DNA of 64,000 nt from an uncultured Ruminiclostridium sp. Lineage in GTDB: Bacteria > Bacillota > Clostridia > Oscillospirales > Ruminococcaceae. The notes beneath the pieces are model-generated. The model did not search any database. It was given only the letters and a program-made list of their open reading frames with translations, and was not told the DNA's origin. Both the position numbers and the translations under genes were made by a program. Below, piece after piece: positions 25,776 through 33,915 of this stretch. The stretch is from positions 62,001 to 126,000 of the forward strand of contig CANRFO010000001.1 of the NCBI GenBank assembly GCA_947629925.1. Direction: 5' to 3'. Position 1 is the stretch's first letter. Each line of letters opens with the position of its first letter.

Positions 25776-27734
25776 ATGAAATACATCACGACAGCCAAAA
25801 AAGCGGCGATATCGGTGCTTCTCTGCGCCTCGATAGTTCTGGGAACCTGCGCCTGCGAGACAGAAAGCGGCGAAAACCCCGAAAATTACGGGGAGGACGG
25901 AAGAATCATCGTTTCAATGCTCTACACCTCTCAGCTGAATAATTTTGAAGAGCTTGTTGAAAGGAAAAATCCCGACATTGACCTTCAGATAGAGATAAAC
26001 GCCATCAGCACCATTACAGGGCAGAGCGAACGCCGCCTTATCGCGGGACACGGCACTGACATAGTCGCGATGGTAACTCCGTCGGAAAGGATACTTCCGT
26101 ATCTTCTTGACCTCAGCGCTCAGAATTACACCTCGCGTTACGAATCCCCTATTATCCGCGCTTATATGAGCGAGGGAAAGACAAAATATATCCCTCTCCC
26201 CGGGCAGTACAACGGTTACATCGTGAATATGACAATCGCCGGGGAACTCGGCTTTGACAGTATAAAGAACCGCGGGGAGTTTATGGAGCTTTTCGACAAG
26301 GCAAAGGAAAAAGGGCTGGGCGTCGGCGAGGACGATACTATGTTCAGCATTTACAGAACGGACTTCGGGCTTCTCGGCTCATATTTCGTCGGCACACAGG
26401 TACCCGATTTTCTCTCCACCGCCGACGGGATAATCTGGTCGGATTCCCTTCGTGACAAAAACGGCGGTTCTTTTGCGGAAACATGGCAGCACAGCCTTGA
26501 CTTTGAGCAGGAAATGGTGGAAAAAGGCTACCTTGACCCGAATACCGTGAACGGCAACAAGGGAAAAGCCGCTCTTATCGAGCAGCGTATGGTAGACGGC
26601 ACTATGCTTGCGGCTTATGTCAACGCAGGATTTTACGATAAAATATGCGGGGAAGGCAAGGACTACGAATACATTATGCTTCCTCACCTCAGCGACGGCG
26701 ACAACGCGCCGTGGACCTTGTGCCTGCCCGACGCATTCCTTGGGATAAACGCCTCGCTTGACAGCGAGGAAAACGCGCTGAAGCTTGACGCCTGCCACAG
26801 AGTTCTGGACTTTCTCTCCACCGAGGAGGGGCAGAAGGCGTTTATCTCCGATACAGGCGCGTCTCATTCCTATATCTCAGGGGCAAAAAGCTTCGGAGCG
26901 GTCCCTGACGGGCTGAAGGACTGTGTTGACAACGGCTATGTTTACAACGTGAGATTTCCCACTTCGGTGCTGAGCTATATGGGAATACAGTTCGGAGACG
27001 TTCTTATGGGAAAACGCGACATTTCCGAAGCTATGGCGATGGTGGACGATTATTACTATAACGGAAGCGAAGAAACGGATAAAGATATTTCCGTCGTGGG
27101 AGAATCCGAGACTGATCTTATATGTGAAAATTACAACGTAAGGCTTGAAGAGACAGCCATCGGCAACTTTGTCGCGGACGCGGTAAGGGAAGCCGTCGGC
27201 GCGGACATGGCTTTCATAAACGGCGGAAGCATCAGAAACAGCATATATAAAGGCACAGTCATGGGCAGCGATCTTGACGAGGTATGCCCATACGTCAATA
27301 TGATAGTAAATCTGAAGGTGAGCGGCAAGGTCATAAAGCTCATGCTGGCGAACGGCGTTTCACAGCGTCACCGTGAGGGCGGTATACCGGGCGGGCGTTT
27401 TCTGAACGTTTCGGGACTTTGCTACTCATTCAGCGACTCAACAGGCGAGATAACCTCAGTGACGCTTCCCGACGGAACGCCCATAAACGACGAGGACACC
27501 TTCACGATAGCTGTCACCGACTATATGGCGGGGATATCGGGCTATGTTGACGGCAACGGCGACGATTTCACAATGCTGAACGTTTACAATGAAGAGACAG
27601 AAAAAAGAGACGACGTTGAGCTTGAAAAGGAGACAGGCATGACCTGCGCAAAAGCTCTTGAGATTTATTTTGAGAACCACAGCGCCGAATCCGTTTCGGC
27701 GCAGACGGAAGGAAGGATAACGGTTGAAAACTGA
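25776..27734 (+). CDS. Lipoprotein: extracellular solute-binding domain fused to a 5'-nucleotidase C-terminal domain
   Basis: 652 residues. A lipoprotein signal with Cys pair (VLGTCACE, about 24-31) anchors it outside the membrane. Residues about 45-430 look like a family 1 (sugar/oligosaccharide-type) solute-binding protein: IIVSMLYTSQLNNFEELVERKNPDI, then STEEGQKAFI. Residues about 445-640 are a 5'-nucleotidase C-terminal domain (IGNFVADAVREAVGADMAFINGG, SIRNSIYKG, GRFLNVSGLCYSF, TIAVTDYMAG). The metal-binding phosphoesterase domain that normally precedes this domain is absent, so it probably binds rather than cleaves a ligand. The hybrid kinase gene starts 11 bases before its stop, so the two likely form a sensory pair. 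No ABC permease is present. Confidence 0.85.
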   Translation: MKYITTAKKAAISVLLCASIVLGTCACETESGENPENYGEDGRIIVSMLYTSQLNNFEELVERKNPDIDLQIEINAISTITGQSERRLIAGHGTDIVAMVTPSERILPYLLDLSAQNYTSRYESPIIRAYMSEGKTKYIPLPGQYNGYIVNMTIAGELGFDSIKNRGEFMELFDKAKEKGLGVGEDDTMFSIYRTDFGLLGSYFVGTQVPDFLSTADGIIWSDSLRDKNGGSFAETWQHSLDFEQEMVEKGYLDPNTVNGNKGKAALIEQRMVDGTMLAAYVNAGFYDKICGEGKDYEYIMLPHLSDGDNAPWTLCLPDAFLGINASLDSEENALKLDACHRVLDFLSTEEGQKAFISDTGASHSYISGAKSFGAVPDGLKDCVDNGYVYNVRFPTSVLSYMGIQFGDVLMGKRDISEAMAMVDDYYYNGSEETDKDISVVGESETDLICENYNVRLEETAIGNFVADAVREAVGADMAFINGGSIRNSIYKGTVMGSDLDEVCPYVNMIVNLKVSGKVIKLMLANGVSQRHREGGIPGGRFLNVSGLCYSFSDSTGEITSVTLPDGTPINDEDTFTIAVTDYMAGISGYVDGNGDDFTMLNVYNEETEKRDDVELEKETGMTCAKALEIYFENHSAESVSAQTEGRITVEN

Positions 27735-30324
27735 TAAAGAGGCGGAAAAGTCCCGTATAAAAAGGTTTATCGTTCCCGTGGCGGCGGCTCTTATCGTGCT
27801 TGCGTTATGCGTGACGGCGTTTTTATGGCTCAGCAGCAAAACGGAAACAATGACCGTTGAAACAGGGACCAGTCTCAGTTCGCTTTACCTGCGGGAAATG
27901 ACCATGCAGACGATAAATCACCTTGATACGAGCCTTGAAAGCGGTTTTTCAAGACTTTCCACAATTGCGGTGAACGTGCCCGAAAACGGACTTACGGACG
28001 ACGCGGAGCTTCAGGAGTTCCTCCGAACGGCAGAGGAGCGCAACAATTTCGATTATCTTGCTTTTTTAGACAGCGAGGGAATGTGCCACGGAGTTGACGG
28101 AACATACCCCGCCGCCTCCCGCATAAGCTTCACAGGTTCGCTCCTCAGCGGCAGGACCAACATGGTTTCCTATAACGAAGCCTTTCTTGGAACGAACATG
28201 ATATTCATGGGCGTTCACTGCGAGCCGATCAGACTTGGGGAAAACGAGCTTGTGGCGATAATATCGGGTTTTCTCATGGATGATTTCAGCGATCGCCTTG
28301 CGCTCCAGCGTCCTGACGACCATACCTACTCCAGCATAATAAACACCGACGGAAGCTATGTTATAAGAAATTCAGTGCACAGCGGAGCGGCAAGCGGGGT
28401 CAATTTCTTTTCCGAGCTTGAAAGCGGCGCGAAAATGGGCGGGAACTATTCGACGGAGGCTTTTCGCAGCGACGTCATGAACGGCAAAGAGGGACTTATC
28501 TCTTATTCAATGGGAGATGATTATGTCTATCTTTACTATGCGCCTATTGACGGGACCGAATGGTATATGCTCACCGAGCTTCCCTTTGAGTTTATGCAGG
28601 GCGCAGTTAATGATATGGCGGACAGCCTCGGCGTTTATACATTTATCGCATTTATTCCCGTGATACTTTCAATCCTCTGCATTTTCACAATATATGTGCT
28701 TCACGTTCACAGAAACGAGCGCGAGCTTTACAAGGCCAACGAGGCTATGCACAACGCGCAGCTACGCGCGGAGAACGCGAACCTTGCCAAGAGCGAGTTC
28801 CTCAGCCGTATGAGCCATGAAATAAGAACGCCGATGAACGGTATCATAGGCATGACTGCCATAGCAAGGCAAAATCTGGAAAACCCCGCAAAGGTGGAGG
28901 ACTGCCTGAAAAAGGTGTCTTATTCCTCAAATCATCTTCTCACGCTTATAAACGACGTATTGGATATGTCCAAGATAGAAAGCGGAAAGGTGGAGCTGCG
29001 GCAGGAGACCTTTGATTTCCGCCGTTTCCTTGAAACTCTGAGCATAACCTATCACAGTCAGGCGGAAGCAAAGGGCATAGAGTACGAGACCATTCTGAAG
29101 GGTCATGTGGACGAGGAGCTTGTGGGAGATTCCCTCCGCCTCAATCAGATACTGGCGAACCTTATCTCCAACGCCCTGAAATTCACCAAAAGCGGCGGCA
29201 AGGTCCATCTGACGGTGGAGCAGTTCTACTCCGACGATGAGACGGTGAAGCTGCGTTTTGCGGTATCGGATACAGGCTGCGGGATAAAGAAGGAAAATTT
29301 CGGAAAGATATTCGAGTCATTCGAGCAGGAAAATAAAGACGTCACCAAAAATTACGGCGGGACAGGCTTAGGTCTTTCCATAGTCCGCCGCTTCTCCGAG
29401 CTTATGGGCGGCAATGTGTCGGTGGAAAGCGTATACGGTTCGGGAAGCACGTTTACCGTGGAGCTTCCCTTCGGAAAGGCTTCCGAGATCCCCGAAGTGC
29501 ATTACGAAAATCTGAAGGTCCTTGTTGTGGACGACGACAAGGATATGTGCGATCATATACTGAGCATACTTGATTCAATGAAGGTGCGCTGTGCGGAAGC
29601 GGTGGACAACGGCTATCAGGCGGCGGCTCAGGTCCAGCTTGCGCACGCGGAGAACGACGATTACGACGTCTGCTTTATAGACTGGCGTATGCCTGAACTG
29701 AGCGGATTTGAGACAGCCCGCCGCATAAAGGAAACAGCGGGCGACAGTACGGCGGTAATAATCATAAGCGCATACGACACCACCGAGGTGGAGCCTCTTG
29801 CAAAGGACGCGGGCTTTGAGGGAGTCATTTCAAAGCCGCTGTTCACCTCCACTATCGCTGCGGCGCTGGAAACGGTAAAAAGCGATAAACCTATGTTCGA
29901 TATGAACCCTGTCCACGGAGCGCACTTTGATTTCAGGGGCAGACATATCCTCCTTGCCGAGGATAACGCCCTTAACCGCGAGATAGCTACCGAGCTTCTG
30001 GGAACTTCGACAGGAGCGGAGATAGACTGCGCGGAGAACGGCTCCGAGGCTCTTGAAATGTTCTGCAATTCCGCCGTGGGATATTACGACCTTATACTCA
30101 TGGATATACAGATGCCTGTTATGGACGGTATTGCCGCCGCAAAGGCAATAAGACTGCTGAAGCGCTCCGACGCTAAGACGGTGCCGATTTTCGCCATGAC
30201 GGCGAACGCTTTCTCAGAGGACGAGGAAAAGAGCATCGAAGCGGGAATGAACGCCCATATCTCAAAGCCTATCGATGTCAAAAAGGTTTACGAGAAAATG
30301 GCGGAAGTGCTTGCAAATCGTTAA
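27724..30324 (+). CDS. Hybrid sensor histidine kinase with two receiver domains
   Basis: 866 residues. One membrane helix (about 16-37) and a second (about 305-328) enclose an extracytoplasmic sensor of about 265 residues, probably Cache-like. A HisKA domain (FLSRMSHEIRTPMNG, phosphorylated His near 363), HATPase (LISNALKFT; GTGLGLSIVRR), a first receiver (VLVVDDDKDM ... CFIDWRMPE, about 600-720) and a second receiver (ILLAEDNALN ... LILMDIQMP, about 740-862) follow. There is no HPt domain or DNA-binding output, so the signal must pass to a partner elsewhere. The start is TTG 27724 with AAGGAAGG 6-7 bases upstream; it overlaps the preceding lipoprotein gene by 11 bases, implying coupled expression. 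Confidence 0.9.
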   Translation: MKTDKEAEKSRIKRFIVPVAAALIVLALCVTAFLWLSSKTETMTVETGTSLSSLYLREMTMQTINHLDTSLESGFSRLSTIAVNVPENGLTDDAELQEFLRTAEERNNFDYLAFLDSEGMCHGVDGTYPAASRISFTGSLLSGRTNMVSYNEAFLGTNMIFMGVHCEPIRLGENELVAIISGFLMDDFSDRLALQRPDDHTYSSIINTDGSYVIRNSVHSGAASGVNFFSELESGAKMGGNYSTEAFRSDVMNGKEGLISYSMGDDYVYLYYAPIDGTEWYMLTELPFEFMQGAVNDMADSLGVYTFIAFIPVILSILCIFTIYVLHVHRNERELYKANEAMHNAQLRAENANLAKSEFLSRMSHEIRTPMNGIIGMTAIARQNLENPAKVEDCLKKVSYSSNHLLTLINDVLDMSKIESGKVELRQETFDFRRFLETLSITYHSQAEAKGIEYETILKGHVDEELVGDSLRLNQILANLISNALKFTKSGGKVHLTVEQFYSDDETVKLRFAVSDTGCGIKKENFGKIFESFEQENKDVTKNYGGTGLGLSIVRRFSELMGGNVSVESVYGSGSTFTVELPFGKASEIPEVHYENLKVLVVDDDKDMCDHILSILDSMKVRCAEAVDNGYQAAAQVQLAHAENDDYDVCFIDWRMPELSGFETARRIKETAGDSTAVIIISAYDTTEVEPLAKDAGFEGVISKPLFTSTIAAALETVKSDKPMFDMNPVHGAHFDFRGRHILLAEDNALNREIATELLGTSTGAEIDCAENGSEALEMFCNSAVGYYDLILMDIQMPVMDGIAAAKAIRLLKRSDAKTVPIFAMTANAFSEDEEKSIEAGMNAHISKPIDVKKVYEKMAEVLANR

Positions 30325-30360
30325 GACCCACTATAAAACAACTCAGAGGACTGATATAAA

Positions 30361-30834
30361 ATGCGTATACTTGTCACATCGGACAGCCACAGGAACACCT
30401 CCGCCTTACAGCGTGCGGCGGAAAAAGCAAAGCCCTTTGACACCTTTATATTTTTAGGCGACGGCGAGGACGATTACAGCACCGTCACCATGAAGATGGG
30501 CGGGATAAATACCTACTGCGTCAGGGGAAACTGCGACTGGGGCATGACTGCCGCTGCCGTAGTAGTTGAGGCGGAGGGATATAAGCTCCTTATCTGCCAC
30601 GGTCATACGTTCGGCGTCAGGGACGGTCTTGACAGCCTTGCCGCGGCGGCGGTTTCAAACGGCTGCTCGGCGGCGCTTTTCGGACATACGCACTGCCGCC
30701 ATTTCAGCAGAGAACACGGGGTCTACCTTTTCAATCCGGGGAGCGTGAGCCTTTCCCGGGACGGTCAGCCGCCGTCTTACGGGATAATCACAATTGAAAA
30801 CGGCAAGCTTGATTTTTATCACTTTGACGTGTAG
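30361..30834 (+). CDS. YfcE/MJ0936-type metallophosphoesterase
   Basis: 157 residues, the usual size of this small phosphodiesterase family. The metal-binding motifs are in order: SDSHRN (residues 7-12, in place of DxH), GDGEDD, GNCDW, CHGHTFG and GHTHCRH. The C-terminal NPGSVSLSRDG is typical of the family. It is a cytoplasmic enzyme hydrolysing phosphodiesters, natural substrate unknown. It starts 36 bp after the hybrid kinase and could be read with it. DUF5662 follows after 15 bp. Confidence 0.9.
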   Translation: MRILVTSDSHRNTSALQRAAEKAKPFDTFIFLGDGEDDYSTVTMKMGGINTYCVRGNCDWGMTAAAVVVEAEGYKLLICHGHTFGVRDGLDSLAAAAVSNGCSAALFGHTHCRHFSREHGVYLFNPGSVSLSRDGQPPSYGIITIENGKLDFYHFDV

Positions 30835-30849
30835 CGGGGAAGGCTTTAT

Positions 30850-31401
30850 ATGAACGGTTTTTTCGGACATCTTAAAACGGTCGTGAAGCACAGGCGGCTT
30901 GTGAGAAAATTCTGCTTCAAATGCGGGCTTTACCGTCAGGGGCTTACTCATGACCTTTCAAAATATTCCCCCACCGAGTTTCTGGCAGGGGCAAGGTATT
31001 TCACGGGAAAATGCTCTCCAAACGACCTTGAGCGCGCAGAAAAGGGATACAGCGCCGCGTGGCTCCACCATAAGGGCAGGAACCGCCATCACTGGGAATA
31101 TTGGCGCGACTATAAAAAAGGCGTTGGCGTGATACCTGTGGAAATGCCGCTCAGATACACGGCGGAAATGTGCTGCGACCGCATAGCCGCCTGCCGCGTT
31201 TACCACGGGAAGAATTACAGGCAGGGCGACGCTCTGGAATATTTTCAGCAAAGCAGGCTCGCTCCCGCCATGATGCATGTAAATACCGCCGAAAAGCTCA
31301 GGCAGTGGCTCACCCTCGTCAGGGACGAGGGCGAGGAAGCCGCCTTCCGCGAGATAAAGCGGGAGCTTAAAGCGAATAAACATAAAGGAGAACAAAAATG
31401 A
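30850..31401 (+). CDS. DUF5662 family protein
   Basis: 183 residues. It matches the DUF5662 pattern common in Clostridia: HLKTVVKHRRLVRKFCFKCGLYRQGLTHDLSKYS, then YSAAWLHHKGRNRHHWEYW and a C-terminal Glu/Lys-rich helix. The many conserved His (HDLSK, HHKGRNRHHWEYW) suggest a metal site. Function is unknown, and occasional catalase labels in databases are not supported by any motif here. The stop overlaps the next ATG by 4 bases (ATGA). Confidence 0.8.
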   Translation: MNGFFGHLKTVVKHRRLVRKFCFKCGLYRQGLTHDLSKYSPTEFLAGARYFTGKCSPNDLERAEKGYSAAWLHHKGRNRHHWEYWRDYKKGVGVIPVEMPLRYTAEMCCDRIAACRVYHGKNYRQGDALEYFQQSRLAPAMMHVNTAEKLRQWLTLVRDEGEEAAFREIKRELKANKHKGEQK

Positions 31402-31649
31402 TCGAATACAGGTACGACACCCAGCTTCTTATTGAAGGCGAGGATCTTGACGAGGACGTTATCTACGACTATTTCGTTCAGAACTTCAAGGGGGATTCTC
31501 TCCTTGCGGTAGGGGACGAGGAGCTGATAAAGATCCATTTTCACACCAACGAACCTTGGAAGGTGCTTGAATATTGCGCTTCTCTCGGTGAGATCTACGA
31601 CATCGTGGTAGAGGATATGGACAGGCAGTCAAGAGGACTGAAGGGTTAA
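31398..31649 (+). CDS. Short FakA/YloV-like middle-domain protein
   Basis: 83 residues. YDTQLLIEGEDLD, then GDSLLAVGDEELIKIHFHTNEPWKVLEYCASLGEIYDIVVEDM is very like the DegV-kinase (FakA/YloV) segment that follows the DhaL domain, where full-length proteins read roughly GDSLVVVGDDDLVKVHVHTNDP. The kinase (DhaL) part is absent and no reading frame for it lies upstream, so this is a stand-alone domain rather than a broken gene. It overlaps the DUF5662 stop by 4 bases and has AAAGGAG before its ATG. Its role is unknown; a regulatory or fatty-acid-kinase-related binding role is only a guess. Confidence 0.75.
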   Translation: MIEYRYDTQLLIEGEDLDEDVIYDYFVQNFKGDSLLAVGDEELIKIHFHTNEPWKVLEYCASLGEIYDIVVEDMDRQSRGLKG

Positions 31650-31658
31650 AAAACGGAC

Positions 31659-31708
31659 GAGCCGCCCTTGCGGGAAAAACTTGTTTTCCTGCGGGACGGC
31701 TCTTTTTT
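31659..31708. terminator. Bidirectional terminator between the FakA-like gene and gerC
   Basis: GAGCCGCCC (31659-31667) pairs with GGACGGCTC (31694-31702) with one mismatch; an inner GCGGGAAAA/TTTTCCTGC stem extends it, then T6. A short A run on the other side can serve the converging gerC transcript. Confidence 0.88.
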
Positions 31709-31721
31709 ATTTTTCAGCGGA

Positions 31722-32855
31722 TCAGTCCTCCATGGAAAGTCTGTTTATCTCCACCTTAACATCAAACTCAAACCTGCTGTTTATCAGCGTTTCCTCCCAG
31801 TTGTCCTCTATCTGCTTCCACAGGGAATAATCGTGATGCCTTACCGTTTTTTCAAGATTTATCGGGTCTGCGCCGCATTTCAGAACGGTTTCCTCAGCCG
31901 CCGTTTTCATCAGCTTTATAAGCTGCTCACCGCATTTTTGCTCCATTTCGTCGTTATTATTGTGATGAGGGGGAGCCACAAGATATTCCCCGCGGCAGGA
32001 GGCGCCGACCTTAAATACCAGAGTATCTCCCTCCATTATCGGTTCAATTTTCACTTTCACCTTGGAAAGACGGATCGAGACCTTTTCCTCCTCACGCTGA
32101 ACGGTCACGGAAATATCGGTGGTCTTTCCCCACAGCAGCTGTATCCCCTCGGTGACTTCAGCGCTGACCATTCCCAGCGATCTGCCGTTTTTTATGAGAG
32201 CGCCGCCGTCTATCTCGATTGTCTTTCCGTCCTCGGAAGCGTCGCTTTTTCCGTCGTCTATCAGCTTCAGCACAGGCAGACATATGCTCTGCTGCTTTGT
32301 TTCAAGAGTTATATAGTAATCAAGCGCCGACGGGAGAACGGTAAGCCCGTTTGCCTGCGCATTGTCCAGCAGGAAGCGGAGCTTCTGCGTTGAAACGGTC
32401 CCTTCGTTGAACTTGACCTTCATAAGCTCTTCGGCTTTTCCGCTGCTTATGGCTATCAGCATATCGGGGCGGCTCTGAAAGCTGCTCTCGGCAAAGTCGG
32501 TCACTTTATCCACCGAATTTACAGCGGCTTCTTCCCCGATAATGATTATCTGTATAACTCCCGACATCAGCTTTCGCCCGCATTTGAAGGAAGCCTCCTC
32601 CATAGCCTCATAGACGTTTTCGCCTTCTCCCGACGAGGTGAGAACGTTCGGCTGAGAGTTGTCCACAGGCGTCTGCCCGCCTATGCCCGTGGGGCTGTAA
32701 TACTGGAAAGTCACCTTATATTTTTCATCTTCATAATCCACCGCCACCGCCAGAACGATAGCTTTTTCGTTCAGCTCGGTGTGAGGGATACAGCCTGAGC
32801 AAACGACCGCCGCAGTTATAACGGCGGTCATTTTTATAAAGCTAAGCTTTTTCAC
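31722..32855 (-). CDS. gerC: Spore germination lipoprotein, Ger(x)C family
   Basis: 377 residues. A lipoprotein signal ending VVCSGCIPH (Cys about 22) is followed by the Ger(x)C N-terminal domain (ELNEKAIVLAVAVDYEDEKYKVTFQYYSPTG) and C-terminal domain (VEEKVSIRLSKVKV-like region to the end). It is the C subunit of a GerA-type germinant receptor in the inner spore membrane. It overlaps gerB by 14 bases on the minus strand. A shared terminator lies just downstream. Which of the gerA/gerK paralogues it represents cannot be told. Confidence 0.9.
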   Translation of the reverse strand: MKKLSFIKMTAVITAAVVCSGCIPHTELNEKAIVLAVAVDYEDEKYKVTFQYYSPTGIGGQTPVDNSQPNVLTSSGEGENVYEAMEEASFKCGRKLMSGVIQIIIIGEEAAVNSVDKVTDFAESSFQSRPDMLIAISSGKAEELMKVKFNEGTVSTQKLRFLLDNAQANGLTVLPSALDYYITLETKQQSICLPVLKLIDDGKSDASEDGKTIEIDGGALIKNGRSLGMVSAEVTEGIQLLWGKTTDISVTVQREEEKVSIRLSKVKVKIEPIMEGDTLVFKVGASCRGEYLVAPPHHNNNDEMEQKCGEQLIKLMKTAAEETVLKCGADPINLEKTVRHHDYSLWKQIEDNWEETLINSRFEFDVKVEINRLSMED

Positions 32856-33915
32856 TGTTTTTCACCTCTCTTTTGCCTTTTCTGCCGACTATAAGGGCTG
32901 TTATCGGAAGCAGCAGCCCTGCGGCGGGAAGGATAAGCACAAGCGCCCTGTCGATAATAACGGACAAGCCTATATTCCCGTCAACGGTCAGCGCGACGGC
33001 AGCCGCCGCCAGCGCCGAGAGCCATGCCGCAGGATTCGCGGCTTTTTCGCCGAAAATGCGCCCGAAAACAGTTTTTACGCATACAAAGATAACGCTCACC
33101 CTCACTATCAGCATAAGCGTCCACATTACCGCGTCTATTCCGTCAAGACGCTGGAACAGCACTATATCCGACATGGCGGAAATAGTGAAGAACGGAAATG
33201 CGGCGGTTCCGAGAAAAGGTCCCAGCGACAGCGTTTCCGCTAAAAGCATAAGCTCCGACAGCAAAAACACGGCGGGGATATAAAAGTACGCCGCTCTGTC
33301 CGCCTTTTCGCCCGCGAAGCCCGACAGCACGCCGAATACGAGCAGCTCGGAATTCCTTCCCACATGACGGATCACCTGTTCCCAGAAAAGGTCGGGCTGT
33401 TCGATAACGGCAGGATAAAGCCAGCCTGTGTCATATCGACCGCTCAGGCTTATCCCGATAAAGACGAGAAAAGCGATAAAAAGTCCCGCGATTATAACGC
33501 TCCCGCGGGCAAGCCCCTGTATCCCCTTTGCCGCCGCATAGCCGCAGACCGCCAGAGGAAGCGCCGCGAGCAGTATCGTCGGCGCTTCGCTGAACACGGT
33601 GGCGGAGGTATAGAAGGTCATTCTGCATACCGAGGATACAGCCGCCGACAGCAGTATGACCGTTATGACCGCGCCGCACAGAAATCCCGCAGTACGGCTT
33701 TTTGAGGCGATAACGCCGAAAGCACTGTCGCCGTATTTTCTTGAAGCGGCAATAAGCGGTATATAAAGCGCCGTCAGTATCAGACAGGAAACAAGTATCA
33801 CGGTGAAATGCTGCATACTGTAGCTTCTGCCTGTGAACTCGGTGGCTTCGGTAAAGAGCCTTGACGCCGCCAGAAGCACTGCGAGCTGCGCTGTGCTTAT
33901 TTTTGTCTTTGTCAT
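32842..33915 (-). CDS. gerB: Spore germination permease subunit (GerAB family)
   Basis: 357 residues with about ten membrane helices. It belongs to the endospore germination permease family (APC superfamily): TKISTAQLAVLLAASRLFT at the N-terminus and repeated aromatic/glycine-rich helices such as SVIIAGLFIAFLVFIGISLSG. GerB subunits hold the germinant-binding pocket. It overlaps gerA by 4 bases and gerC by 14, so the three are one operon expressed together, presumably in the forespore. The C-terminal tail GRKGKREVKNSEK is basic. Confidence 0.9.
   Translation of the reverse strand: MTKTKISTAQLAVLLAASRLFTEATEFTGRSYSMQHFTVILVSCLILTALYIPLIAASRKYGDSAFGVIASKSRTAGFLCGAVITVILLSAAVSSVCRMTFYTSATVFSEAPTILLAALPLAVCGYAAAKGIQGLARGSVIIAGLFIAFLVFIGISLSGRYDTGWLYPAVIEQPDLFWEQVIRHVGRNSELLVFGVLSGFAGEKADRAAYFYIPAVFLLSELMLLAETLSLGPFLGTAAFPFFTISAMSDIVLFQRLDGIDAVMWTLMLIVRVSVIFVCVKTVFGRIFGEKAANPAAWLSALAAAAVALTVDGNIGLSVIIDRALVLILPAAGLLLPITALIVGRKGKREVKNSEKA

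Noticed and set aside
31668-32393. 241-codon plus-strand frame opposite gerC
   Set aside because: It starts inside the terminator and is antisense to a clear Ger(x)C gene.
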